Of a stretch of 64,000 bases of DNA, positions 1 through 12,500 are shown one piece after another. This stretch comes from Aquila chrysaetos chrysaetos (lineage: Eukaryota; Chordata; Aves; Accipitriformes; Accipitridae). Below the pieces are notes generated by a model. The model had not been told where the DNA came from, searched no databases, and saw only the letters and a list, made by a program, of their open reading frames with translations. How positions within the stretch are numbered: position 1 is the stretch's first letter; the number at the start of each line of letters is the position of its first letter. The DNA is taken from positions 30,523,825-30,587,824 of the forward strand of contig NC_044018.1 of assembly GCF_900496995.4 (NCBI RefSeq), read 5' to 3'. Made by a program: the position numbers and the translations under genes.

Positions 1-838
1 AAGTCTGGCGCTCAGGACAGGCTCTGGGTTTGTCTAAACGCCCTCCGAGCTCCCTGCACCGCAGCTCCCGGCGCATCGGGACCCTCTCACCCACGACCGG
101 TCTACGTTATCTTTGATTTTCCTTTTGGTCAAGCCCCCCAGGTCTCTTGCAGGCAGGAGCCAGGCAGCAGCCCCCCTCTGCGCCCCCCCTCCTAAACTGG
201 CCATGCTTCACATAGTGCAAAATTCAGGAATGGAATAACACTGCCGGCATCAAGGCACCCAAATGCTGCCCAAATGCCGGGAGCCCTCACCCCATCCTGC
301 AGCGGGGCTGGGGGGCCAGGACCCATCATGCCTCTGGCCCCCTCCCCAGCTTCTCCTCCCAGCGGGGGCAGCCACTGTGTTTTATCCAACTCAGACTAAC
401 CCGACCGGCGACTCCATCCATGTCCTTCGCTGGAGGCAGAGCTCAGAAGGGCTCCATCCCGGGGCGAGGAAGCCGGCGGCAGGTCTGCGGACAGATGGGC
501 AGCACTGGCTGCGGGTGGGCAGAGCAGCACGGTGGGGACCCACAGCACTCCGGGGCTCTGAGGACCGAGGACAACCCCTGGAAACTAAGTGCAGAGCACC
601 AAAGAAACGGCAGTTTTGGTCAAGCCGTGAGGAATTCACTCCCTACAGCCTCAGGAAAAAAAGAAAAAGAAAGGACGGGAGGAAGGACCAGGCACGCGAG
701 GCGGCAGCCGCCCACCCTCTGCAGCTAAAGGAGAAACCCTGGTAGGACCAAGAGCTTCGGGATGCGCGGCGTGAGACACTCGGCACCCTGGATCTCCGAA
801 ACATCACACCCACGGTCAGGCACCGTGGCTCAACTAGA
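1..838. other. Flank beyond the ANKRD52 3' end
   Basis: No gene is recognised here. The open frames are short and GC-driven, with no splice-flanked homology that I can name. In human the next gene is SLC39A5, converging on ANKRD52, but I see no ZIP-transporter coding sequence and no clear plus-strand poly(A) signal. The stretch around 797-813 reads as GT-rich on the minus strand and may be the downstream element of the ANKRD52 cleavage site. Confidence 0.5.
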
Positions 839-855
839 GGTTTCCATGCATTTAC

Positions 856-861
856 TTTATT
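856..861 (-). terminator. ANKRD52: Distal poly(A) signal of ANKRD52
   Basis: TTTATT on the plus strand, hence AATAAA on the minus strand. A GT-rich stretch lies 45-60 bp further on (797-813), as expected for a cleavage site near 840. No other AATAAA on this strand is seen between here and position 1. Confidence 0.65.
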
Positions 862-3256
862 ATTTTCAAGTTGACGAACAATATCGATACGACTGGGTCG
901 AGTAAGGCTATTTTCCTCTTTTTTCCCTCCTTCTCCCCTGCACGGGAAGCTCAGACAACGCCCAGACACACGGACCTGCACACGAACCGCTTGCACACGC
1001 ACACACGCCAGAACACCGAGACACAGAAGAGGAAGAGTCGTTTATACCTGACTGGTGATGAGGTCTGTCCTATCTTAGTCAAAGAAATGTTTATGTGCAT
1101 AATATACAGAGGTGCAGCATTTACACACAGGATATTGTAAAGACACAGAGCTTGCTACAGATGCCTTCGAGTCCTTAGAGACGCATCCCCCTTCCCCACC
1201 TGGCCCCTCGGGGGCTCTGACTCCATCCCGTTCCAGCCTCACACCATGACTCCGAGGATTTTAGTTTAACTAAAGAGCTGTGATGCAGAGAGCCACTGCT
1301 CCCCCTCGGAGAGCTCCCGGCAGGTCCCTTGCCTCGTGCATACGTTACCCTCTGCCTCCCTGCTCCGAAGCTCCCGCCGATACTTCGGCCGAGTCTCGGC
1401 TTTGTTGGTTTTTTTTTTCTCCTTTCAAACGCACCCAGCACTGCTGAGCCCAGAAAAATTCAGCCAGGAGAAGAGGTTTGAACAGCTCCTCGCGTCCTTG
1501 GAGAAAAACAAAGAAACAAAGAAAAGGAGGAAAAAAAGGAAAGAAAAAGAAAAAAAGAAAAAAAAAAACACCCCAAACCAAAGAATCCGCGTGTCCGTGC
1601 CAGTATCTTGAACAGAAGGGGTTGGTTTTTCCTTTGGTTTCTTACTGAAGGCAAAGGTGAGCGTGGGCTGACAGTCTGCACAGGTCTGACCCTGACATTC
1701 ACGCCTTGGGGGACCCTGAGGTCCCCCCATTTGTGGTCCCTGTGGCAGGTGGGGGGGACACGGGGACCCTCGGAGTGGAGCTGGGAGGGAGAGCAGGGGC
1801 AGCTCCCTGGGCCTGTCCCGCCACCCCACCAAACAACAGAATAAAATCAAAGAAAAAGATTGTTTCTTGGGTCTTTGCAGTTTGTTCTTTGTTTTGGTTT
1901 TTCACTTGTTTCTCACTAACACCTTACCCCGCACGCTGGGGGACCCCGGGGTATCTACAGAATCACTACCACACTCAGAGTGCTCAAAACAAACAAACAG
2001 AAAAAAAAACTTGTTCCATTTTTTTTGGAGTTTTTGCTTTGTTTTTAGTGCTACTTTTATATCTGCCGGATTCCAGCCCTGCGACATGGTCAGCAGGGCT
2101 GGGGACTACTCATCTGCATCTCACTTTTGGTCGAGGGAGCTCCTCGCTCCGTCCGGGGCAGGGATGGGGCGGAGGGGGAGAGGGGACGGGAGTGGGGGAA
2201 ACATTTTCCAAAAGAAAAAAAAAGTTTCAAATTGCCTGCAGCTCGGGAACAGCAACAACAAAGAAACACCAACCAGATTCTCATCATCGTTAGGTTATTT
2301 TTGAATTTCATTGAAGTGCCCGTCGAGAATAAAGCCAATCCCAGCCTCCCTGGGCTGCCCTCTGCAAGGACGTTACATTCAGTGTTTGTCAGCAGTTTAT
2401 ATGGCTCAGCGGGGCCGCAGGGCTGGCAGCCCCTTTCTCTAGCAATGGCAGTGCAAATACACCTTTTGAGTTGAAATGTATTTGTGCTGTTTTTTTTTTT
2501 TCTCTCTCTCAAAACACAACTTCCCTTTGTTCATTCATTCCCTAGAAACAAACTTTTTTTTTTTAAATTATAAATGAAAAAATAAAACCAAAGACACTCT
2601 CTTATCCCTTCCGCTCTTGCTGCTCTCTATCCCGTGGGATGCTAAAGGGAATCCAGACTCATGCTTTAACAAAAGTGCTTATTACTTGAAGCAAGTGCTT
2701 TGGACCAAGGGGGCGGAGAGAAACTTCCTTTTTTTGGAGGTCAGGGCAGCAGAGGGGAGGGGTGATCCGGTGCCTGCATATTTGAAACCAAGAGATTTAA
2801 GTAGCATTGAGGGGGCAAAGCCAAAAAAGTTGCTGCTCAGTGAGAGCTACACCAAACGGATGCCGGGCGCCGGCAGAACACTAAGCGGGAATGGTCCAAC
2901 TTTGGCATAAAGGTCCATGGGAAGGAAGATTTGGGGGAGCCCCCGTCCACCACCCCACGAGGGGCAGGGGGGAGCGGGTAGGGCAGCGGAAGTTTCCCTC
3001 CATCCCTCTTTACAATGCACTAGGGAAACCATCACAAATCTCGTTTAGCAAAATAATGCATTATTACCAAACACTTTGATTATTACTTAAATTGTCAAGC
3101 TGTGCTGTCAAATGTATACAATACAGCGTTAAAGGAGAACAAGACTGGTACCCGCAAGGAAACTGGCCGCATGTCCCCCTTCCCACCCCACCCCATGTTT
3201 CCTCCCATGTGCTCCCAGACCACGGATGCGCTGCTGAAACCTCGTTTCCCTCCATC

Positions 3257-3277
3257 ATTATTATTATTATTATTATT
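3257..3277. repeat. (ATT)7 microsatellite in ANKRD52 3' UTR
   Basis: Seven perfect ATT triplets on the plus strand (AAT on the transcript strand). It lies in the transcribed 3' UTR and is probably length-polymorphic. Confidence 0.9.
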
Positions 3278-6200
3278 TTTAATAAGACACAAGGGGAGGG
3301 TAGAAAAAGATCCTCGCTAAGAGCAAAGAACACACATATATAAAGCATGGTGCTGCAGAGAAGAAATGGAGAAGCCCTTACAGAGATCACATTGATTGTC
3401 TCATCATAGTTTTAGTCGTCATGTTGAGCGGAAGGTAACACGTCATAGCACAGAAACAAGGCCAAAAAAGAGATCAGTTTTTTTCTCTAAACAAAGAAAC
3501 TGAAAACCACAATAATACTCCAAAAAAATAAGGGGAGGGTGAGGGAAAAGCAGCATTCTCCATGTGCTCTAAGGAACGCTCTCACCCTGGCTACAGGAAA
3601 AAGTTGTGTTCAAGTGAAATGATGCTGGAGTCCCATCCCCCGTCAGCGATGCTAAAGCCACACGGCATCGAGGACCAGGGCACGAGGGGCACGGCTGTAT
3701 CCCTCCCACGGCGGGCAGGGGACGGCCCAGCTCTGCTGGTGCCTCCCAGCTTTCCCCAACTGACTTTGGGAGAGCCGGAGCATCGCTCAAGAGGATGGAG
3801 CCATCACGGCCCCAGGGTCTGCCCCGCGCCGAACCCATCTCCATCCCTGGGAATCGCTGCCCGCACCGGGGACGGGAGCCAAGGCCAGTGGCGGCTCGGC
3901 CCCTTCATGTGCCTGAAAAAGTACTTTAGCCCTTGGAGACGACGGCTCAGGACTTTGGACCCATTTTCCTGCCCTGCGGGGAGGGAGAGGGCCGGCAGCA
4001 AGAAGAAGAGATAAAGTGATGCCTAAATTCCTCCCAGAAAGGGAAAGAGCTGCAAGAGGCAAGTGCGGACTCGACAGCAATGTAAACAAGTCTCTTTTTC
4101 CAGTTCTCCTCTGTAGAATACTGAAAAGGATCTTCAAAAAGGATCTTTTTATTCAAGTTTCGTAAGTTTATTCTGGTTCCGAACTGAGGTATTCGGTGCA
4201 GAAAGGTTAACACTTTCTTTCAAGCTAGAGGGTTGGGGGGGAGCGGGGAGGGAGAGACACGATCGGCCAGGGACACGATCCTACGCCGGCACCAAAGGAG
4301 GGGACCCACCAGACCAGTGAGCCACTGCTGCCACCTTGCCAAGAGCGGGGTGGAGGGGGCTCGCGGTCCGGAAAGGGAAGATCCCTCCGGAGCAGCCAGA
4401 GGAGCCTTGCCCGTCAGACGTGCCCGGCCCCCACTGCACAGGGACTGGAGCCCTCTGGAGACGAGGCTGACCACTGCTCCTGCTCCGAGATCTCACCAAG
4501 GGCAAATTTCTCGAGTGCTTTGCTGAATGAAGTGCAGGTTGGTAATGGGATGGGGAGACTGAGCTCCACTGGTGAGCTGGTGCTGAGCAAGAGCAACGGG
4601 AGGTCCCTCACCCCGCTCCCCTCCAGGAGAAACTCCTATGTGAAACGTGAAGAAAATGTGCTTATCACCCAAAGGCCAAGACTGAAACTTCATATTTGGT
4701 TCTAAGAGTTTGGCTTTGGTAAAAGAAAGAAACAGCGCGAGGGGACTCTCCCCGCGGGCTGCCAGCAGCACCCTCGCCCGCTGGGAGCCTCCCCCAGCAA
4801 AGGCCGGCTCCAATGCCTGCTCCACACCACAACCTAAACCCGACAAACGTCACCCTAACAGGAGCCACCTTCATTTAGAAACTATTTTAAAAAAAAAGAA
4901 AAAAGACGTAATACCTTATTTTGGTTACAGAAATGCTTTTTCTCTCTGAAACGCTGGGCAGAAGAGCCACAGCGCAAGGCTCGCATGGTCCCATTGCAGT
5001 CTTGCCAGCAAAGAGGAGGCGAGTGGCCACCAAGGACTCGGTGGGAGAGAGGGATCCTTTTCTCCCTGCTCCCATCCCGCAGGGATCGCACTGGGACCCA
5101 CCCTGGGGTGGCCACGGGCGGGAGCCTCGGCCCCAGCCCCGCGCTCCCTGCTTTCGGCAAGGCTGCGGAGGGAAAAGAGATTGGGGGAGAAGACAGTTCC
5201 CGAAATGCTTGTTGCCCTGTCAGCCCGTTCTCGTTCTCTGCATCCCAGTCTTTGGCTTTGAACAGACTCGTGATATGGAGAAAGAGTATTGTTTTTTGCA
5301 CATGATACTGTTACAGTAATTCAGAAGGAAAAAAAAAACCAACCAACGGAAAAAAACAGTGCAACATTCTCAAATGCTTCAAACCTGCATTATAAATATG
5401 ATCTCTAAAATTAAAAAAAGAAAACCCAAAACAAAAAACAATGATCCCACATACACGCACACTAATAAACCTGCCAAGATGCTGCATTAGAAAAATAAAC
5501 ACAGACTTACTTAGGGTTGTGAATAAGGACTTTGAAGTGCATTTTTTTCCTTATTAAAAGGCTAAAACTTTCAGAATTTTTTTTATGGTTTTTGTTGTTT
5601 TTTTAAAGGTAAATGCTCGTTTCTTTATAAATAACTTTTTTCTTTTTTTAAAAAAAGAAGCAACACTGACTCTTGCATGGAAACGGCCACGCAAAACAGA
5701 GAACGAAAATTCAAAAAAGAATCGTTTCTTAGGATCCGACATTTTGCCAAGAAAAAAAAACCCAACCAACCAACAGAATCCCTAAAGTGCCTGGTGTGGG
5801 GAGGGAGGCTCCAGCAGCGCATCCGCAGCCAGCCGACCGCGGGGTTGGGCAGCAGCACCCGTTTTTGCATATAAATGACAGCTGCCAAAAGGATATTTTA
5901 GTGTCCCAGGTACAGTAGATCTTAATTCAAGTGTTTGTATTGGAATCGAAGGATAAGCGTGAGAAAAAAAGTGATTGCGAGAGAGGAGCAGTTACAGTGG
6001 CACTTGGCCAGGAGCTAACACCCACCCCAGCGCTTGCAAGACCAGTCAATTCCCAAAGACTCCCACCCCCCAATCCCACCAAGAGTTCAGGCTTCCCCAT
6101 CCCAGCCGGCTGGAGCGAGGGCTCGGGGCAGCCCCGGAGGCATCCGGGAGGCGAGGCAGGGCGGGAGGCTGGCGTGGGGCACTGGGAAACGCCGGAACCA

Positions 6201-6586
6201 ATTTCAACCCACCCCGAAAGCTGGGGGACAAAGCCCCTTCCCGTCTGCAGGCCAGTGGATGGTGGCACCTGCCTCGTCTCAGCCGGGTGAAGCCCTAATC
6301 CCGCAGCATCCGTCTCCTGCCCTGCCGTCAGAGGGGTGCGAGCACACACTGACGGGAAGAGGATTGAGAAGGGGCAGAGGACGGGAACGGCACTGCCAGC
6401 TGCTCGTTAAACCAATTAACAGCTTTGGCACCGCGCTGGCAATCCAGCGAGAAGAGGAAGCTCTGAACTCTTGGCCTATCCGGCCACACTAGAAGGCCTG
6501 CCCAGTCTTGTTCTCCTTTAAAGTGCCCTATATTTATAGAATTTCTAAATAAATATAATAAGATATTAGGTCACCCATAGTTTAAG

Positions 6587-9500
6587 CTACTCCGAGTAAC
6601 AGCCGTCCAAGCCGATGGCATTGTGCCGGTCCTTGCTGTAGGGGCAGGTGCTGCCGTTGGGCAGGGCCCCACAGGCGGCGGTTTTGGCTGCAATGCCGCA
6701 GTTCTTGAGGAGGTTGAAGCTGAAAGAGCTGATGGCGTCTTTAGGTGGGAAAGGCTTCATGGTGGAGAGGATAAGTGCCAGGCAGTCGGCAACGTCCTTG
6801 TTGGGGGCGCATGCCAAGGCTGGGGTATGACCTAGAACAAAGCCAGGGGTGAAGAACTGCCCCAGATGGACACCTTCCCCAGGGAACACTTCGACTGGGG
6901 CAGTTTTCACTCCTGCATTGAGGGGCCAGGACATCTATTTGTCTTTATCTCAAAAGACCTGCTTCTGGCAATCCCTGCAATTGCAGCAACCACTTTGAAG
7001 AGTGCCAGAATCAGCAGGAGGTGAATAAAAAGCCTCAGAAGCCCTGGCAGCACGGCAGACACAATGGTATTTTTAACAACTTAAAGGTATTCCAGCAGAG
7101 CAAGAACTCTGCTGGGAGAAAAAGCTTCTGGCCACAACCACCAGTTTCTGCCAACTTGCAAGTGAGTCAACAGCTTATCACTGGCTCAGACTGGGCTGGT
7201 TTTGTGCCTGCCTGGAACTGGCAGAAGAGCCAGACAGCTACCAGAAGATGCATGGGGGGCAAAAGATGTATTTCAGACACCTGGAAATGCTTTTACAGGG
7301 GATCACAGAGTGCTAATAATGTCCTCACCCAGGCTGTTTTTGCGATGCCATGAGCTGACAACACGCTGCTCAGCCACACAAGGGATGCGGAAACCCTTCT
7401 GATCCCAGCTGAGCACTTCCCCAGGCAACCCCCGTCCCCCAGGGACATCACGCTGAAACCCCCCGGGCACCCGCAAGGAACACGAACCTTCTTCATCCAC
7501 AGCCAGCACAGTGGCACCTCTGCTGAGCAGGGCCTGGACGACGGAGGCCAGCCCGTTCCGAGCTGCGATGTGGAGCGGCCTGGGGGGAGAGGGAAAGGTG
7601 GCATTAACCCGGCAGCAGAGCCACCACCTTGTGCTAAAATAAGGGGCCCCTTCGAGGGCAGACACTCGGGGCCTGATCGCTCCTGAGCTTACCTGCTTGC
7701 ACACTCACTGCGTGCACCAGTGGGAGCAGAGCTCCTACCACCGCCCTTTCGCCAATGCATCACCCCCACCCAGCAAAGCCCTGTTTTTCCCCACCGGCAC
7801 CAGCTGTCCAAATACTCACATTTGCAGAGCACTGTTACTTGCATTGATAAGGCCAAGGTCTTGGGTTTCCCCCAGGATCAACAAGGCACACTTTTCATGA
7901 CCCTGGAAAGGAGACCAGACTGTTTATAGTGCTCAAGCAGGAAGGCAGGGGCAGTGGAGGGGACCTGGTGCTGAGTGGAACGTGATTCTCCGGGATATGG
8001 AAACGTTCCCTAAACCCAACCTTCTACAACAGTTCACTGCTTTGGCAGGGCCTGAGAAGACAAGCTGCTGTCCCCTCCATCTCCTCTGCAGCATCTCCTT
8101 TGCATGGACACACTGATCACAAGACTCCTGCTCCCACCACGCCCCAGGAAACACACCAAGCTCAGAGAGGTCGTCCCCAGGAAAAATAGACATGGCTCTG
8201 TGCTACAACCTAAGTTGCCCAAAACTGAATCAGGAGCATCTCTACAGGTCAGGACAGGTAAACAGGCAGGCAGAGCAAGCCCAGGGCCCTTGCTTCTACT
8301 CTGGTAGGGCAGGAGTAGGCGGACAACCCTTCTCATTAAAGTGGCAAGGCTGAAGGTGATGATGACTGCAATCACAGCTGTGAGTGGCCGGCTCCCTACC
8401 TTGCTGCAGGCCAGGTGAAGAGCTGTGTTCTTGTTGACATCCAGCACAGTTATATTTGCTTTTGCTTGGTACAGCAGGAACTCTGAAATGAGGAGGGACA
8501 GCTGCTGTTGAGAAGCAGCAGCACAGAGCCTGGCAATGTGGGGCAGTGGCCATGTGCTGAGGGGGCAGGAGAGGGGCAGCTGTCCCAGCATGCCTACAAG
8601 GAGAGGGACAGCCCGGCTCCCACTGGACCCAGTTACGGGGGGGCGCACAGGGAGGCTCGCACCCCATACTGGGGAAAGCGCCTGCCAGCCACGTACCAAC
8701 TGCTGCAGTGTGCCCGTTCTCAGAAGCCATCATGAGGGGAGTCCTCCCCAGCTTGTCAGTCATGTCCACCTCAGCTTGGTGGCGCAGAAGCAGCTGTAAA
8801 CCATGGATGTTGTCTGCAAAGGCAGCAGCGTGAAGGGGTGTCCTGGGAAGACAACAAAGCAGGTAAAGAGGAGGGCACAGCACCCATCCCAGCAAGACTG
8901 CCCAGGCCTACGGACATATTTGGGGACATCAGAGTCCCTTTGTGCCATGGGAAGTCATGTGGAAATCACTGCAGGAGTCACAGCCACCACCCAGCAGCAC
9001 TGGGGTGTGGGTGAGAAGAGAGGGACGAGTCTGCGCTCACCTTCCTTTGGCATCTCTGCTATTAACAATCTTGGCACCTAATGCTTCCACCAGCATTTCA
9101 GCAGTGCCGTCCTGGTTGTTAATTCTGCAGTGGGGACGAGAAGGAAAGTTAGAACAAGACTAAGCAGCATTAGCACGTCTGCAGTGGGAGTGAGCAGCAC
9201 GCTCCTGGGGCTCGGATGCAAACAGCAGCTGGTCTGGAGTTGTTTAGGGTAAAACACCCTTTTACCCTTCTCGGTATTACTCAAGGAAACACAGTACCAT
9301 GCCAGACAACAGCCTTGCCCATCCCTCTGCCCAACCCTCTGCTACTACAGGTCCCAAGGATGCACCAGACCCACCCCAGGCAGAACGTGGCAATGTCTCC
9401 ACCTTCCTCATCCCTCCACAGCTGCTCAGGGCAGCGCACTCCTTCCTCTGCCGGCTGCAGAGCCAAGGAATCACCGTGAGTCCTAAACCCCTGTGCGCCC

Positions 9501-12500
9501 AGTGGGACCCCAGCGATCATGCTCACACTGGCCCAGGCACCTCTGAGGAATAAGGCTTGGGACAACGTGGAGCCCTTCTCCAGAGCCTCATGGGAAGCCT
9601 GGAGATTTCCTGAGATTGCTCCATGACCAAAGAGCAGAGATGAGCCATCCAAGAGGGCCAGCAAGGGCTGAGCCCCCAGCCCTTGGCAGCTCCATTAGCT
9701 CCATCGAGCTGAAAGCCTGTTGGCATGGGAGTCTGGTACGACAGCCGCAGCTGTGCTGCGCGCAGCCAACGAGACAGCTGCTTTCCAGCTTCCTGAGGAC
9801 CTCCAGCAGTCCAGCAACTGCCTCCCTGCCGCAAGGGAGCTGGGATGAGCAGGTGGTACCACCCTGAGAAGCTGCTGCCACCCAGGGAAGAGCCCTTGGC
9901 AAGAAAGGCAGGGTTTGGAGCTCCTCCACTTGGATGACATATCCCCTTTCCCACATCACCCGGCTGGGAAAAAGCCAGGGCAGGTGCCAGACACCACTTA
10001 CACTGCACAGTGCAATGGAGTAAAGGGGTTTCCTTCTAGGTACGCAAACGGATTGTGTTCAAGTAACAATTCAAGACAATCTTCATGCCCTGTGAGGAGA
10101 GAGGGACAGAAATACATAAGTACCCAGCCTGTGGTTCCTCACCTGTAACAGAACAAGAAGGGACTGAAGGCCCCTCTGGCTCTTCCCAAGTCCAAAGAGC
10201 AGAAGGCCCCAGAGGCTGCACAGGACCAGCGGCACCAAAATGCCCAAACCTGTTCCCCAGCACAGAGGCAGTGGTTTTGTTTCCTCTCTGGCAGCAAAGC
10301 TGCTGCACTTCAGGAGGTTTCTAATTCCACACCATCTCCTGAAGGACTTCACAGCCACATTGCTAGCTTCCCCTTGAAACGCTGAGACATCCCTTCCTGT
10401 TGCTGTATCAGTCCCACTAGTTCCTGCAGCCAGGGTGATGGCCAAGTAATCCTATAAATCCCGCAGTCCTGGAGGAAGCAGCCTCAGCTGTGCTATAATA
10501 GCTGTTTTCATGTTTCATTCCTTTTTTGAGGAGCTTGACAGGGGGAGAAATACTCCCTGTCTCCCTGCCAGACTTGTGACATCCTTTCCACCAGGCTGAA
10601 CTCACTGCTGGGCTGATGGCTCCCAAAGCAGTGGGGGACAGAGGGACAACTTGGCTCTTCCTCGCTCCCTCCTCCCCACCATTAGCCAGAGCAGAGCAGG
10701 GGTGGGCAGGGGCCCAGCCTGGGTCCTTACCACTGTATGAAGCCCAGTGCATCGGTGAGTAACCGCTGTAGTCAACCACAGAGTCCAGAGGGTCAGTAGA
10801 GAGGGCTGCCTGCAGCAGGGTCCTCAGGATTTCTAAGTGCCCACACGCCGATGCAAAGTGGATCGGGGTCCGGCCTTTGAAATCCCGACACAGAACAAAG
10901 GCATCGTGGTCCAGTAGGGCAGCCAGACAGTCCTCACAGCCCGTCACAGCCTGTGGTCAGGAAAGAGGACCAGGATGTCAGATCTTAGCGTTCAACCATT
11001 TAGCAACAGAACTATCCCCTTCTTCTACAGCTTCCTTCTCAAATGCTGCATCTTAGGAAGGGAAAATGGGCTCTTTCACTGAGGACTCTTGCAACAAAAG
11101 AAACCACCTGCTTCCCCTCCAAGCAGTCTCCACCCAGGAGGACAAGCAGAAGCTGCAGGGCTCCAGGCTCACCCCAGTCCGAGGAATGCACTCACCCCTC
11201 GGTGCAGGGCAGTCCTTCCCCTCTTGTCCGCTGCATCGGCTGTGGATCCCTTCTCCAGCAGGAGATGGACACAGTCAACGTGGCCATTCATGATCGCCAG
11301 CATCAGTGGGGTTCTGCGGGGGGAAAAGGCAGCAGGGAGGAGAGTGGGCTTGGAAATCAGCTGGGTTCAAGTATTGCCCTCTCTCCCCTGCCCCAGCCAC
11401 CCTGCAAGGGCCCTGACCCCGTGCCACACAGATCCCGAGAGAAACATCCGGACAAACTCACTGGCCGTGGATGTCCATGACGTCGGTGATGTCTGCCCGC
11501 TCCCCGCTGTCTATCAGGAGGTGCAGGGAATCAGTGTTCCCGTTGGCAGCTGCAGACAACGCATGAGGAAAGGAGGAGTCACACACGTACAGATGGGTCC
11601 CCTCCTTCCAGCCACCACGGCAAACCAAAGGAAGAGGCTCGTGCCCAGCAGCCAGGCACACGTGGCTGAGCAAATTCGTTATGTGGTTGCTAGGCTACAG
11701 GATTGATTAGCATGTGCACAGGCTGAGCTGAAGACACATGTGTGCAGAAGCTGCTGGTGTCTTCTCTCCCACCTGCTGCTGAGCCACTTGGACCCTCAGC
11801 TTCTACTGGCACATCACAGCAGGCTGCACTGGGCCCATCCTGCCTCTAAGCATCATCCTGAACTACAGCCCCTTCCCTCTCCCCAAACAGCATCCAGGTG
11901 AACGGGCATCCTTGGTGGCAGTGGCACCGACAGCTGGAAGGGCTCTGGACACACTCCCTCGCTGCCCCCAGCCATCTCCAGCCCCATCTGCCCTCTGTCA
12001 CCTGCAGCGTGGAGAGGGGTCCACTTCCTCTTCCTCTCCTTCACCAGAGCGGATGCGCCGTGGCTGGTGAGCACCTCCACGCACTCCGTGGAGCCTCTCT
12101 CCGTGGCGAGGTACAGCGCCGTCCGCCCCTTGTGGTCCCGCACGTCAAGGTTCACGAGGGTTTCGGCAAGTGTCTTTAGGGCTTCACAGTGACCATTATA
12201 GGCCTGAGGACCAAGCAAACCGCGTTAAAGTAGTGCCTGGAGAGGCTATATCCAGAAGTCCCCCACTGGGACAGTTCCTGCCCCTGGGTTCCTCCAGCCA
12301 GATGGGCTCCTGCCCAGCCATTGCCCCTCGTTTGCACTTGGGTCCCACACAAAGCCCTCGCCCACTCCCACCCCTGCCCACACTCAGACAACAGAGGTGG
12401 CTCCCAACAGCAGCAACCAGAAAGCCCTGGAAAGAGCAAGGAGTTTAACATACAAATCAAAGGGACTTTGACTGACAGCCTGTGGGGAAAGCTGCTCCCT

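Larger units (their letters stand above)
839..6586 (-). other. ANKRD52: ANKRD52 3' UTR (about 5.7 kb)
   Basis: Noncoding sequence following the ANKRD52 stop codon at 6587-6589. It is A/T-rich in blocks (1,550-1,575, 2,490-2,590, 5,310-5,770), unlike the GC-rich DNA around it, and has no convincing exon on either strand. AATAAA signals on the minus strand lie at 4167-4172, 4148-4153 and 856-861, so shorter and longer 3' ends are possible. A 3' UTR of about 5 kb is also known for the human gene. The distal end is set at about 839 from the last AATAAA and a GT-rich stretch beyond it; this end is an inference. Confidence 0.8.

Noticed and set aside
1-838. 3' end of SLC39A5, expected here from human synteny
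   Set aside because: No transporter coding sequence or plus-strand AATAAA could be found, so the gene is not called.
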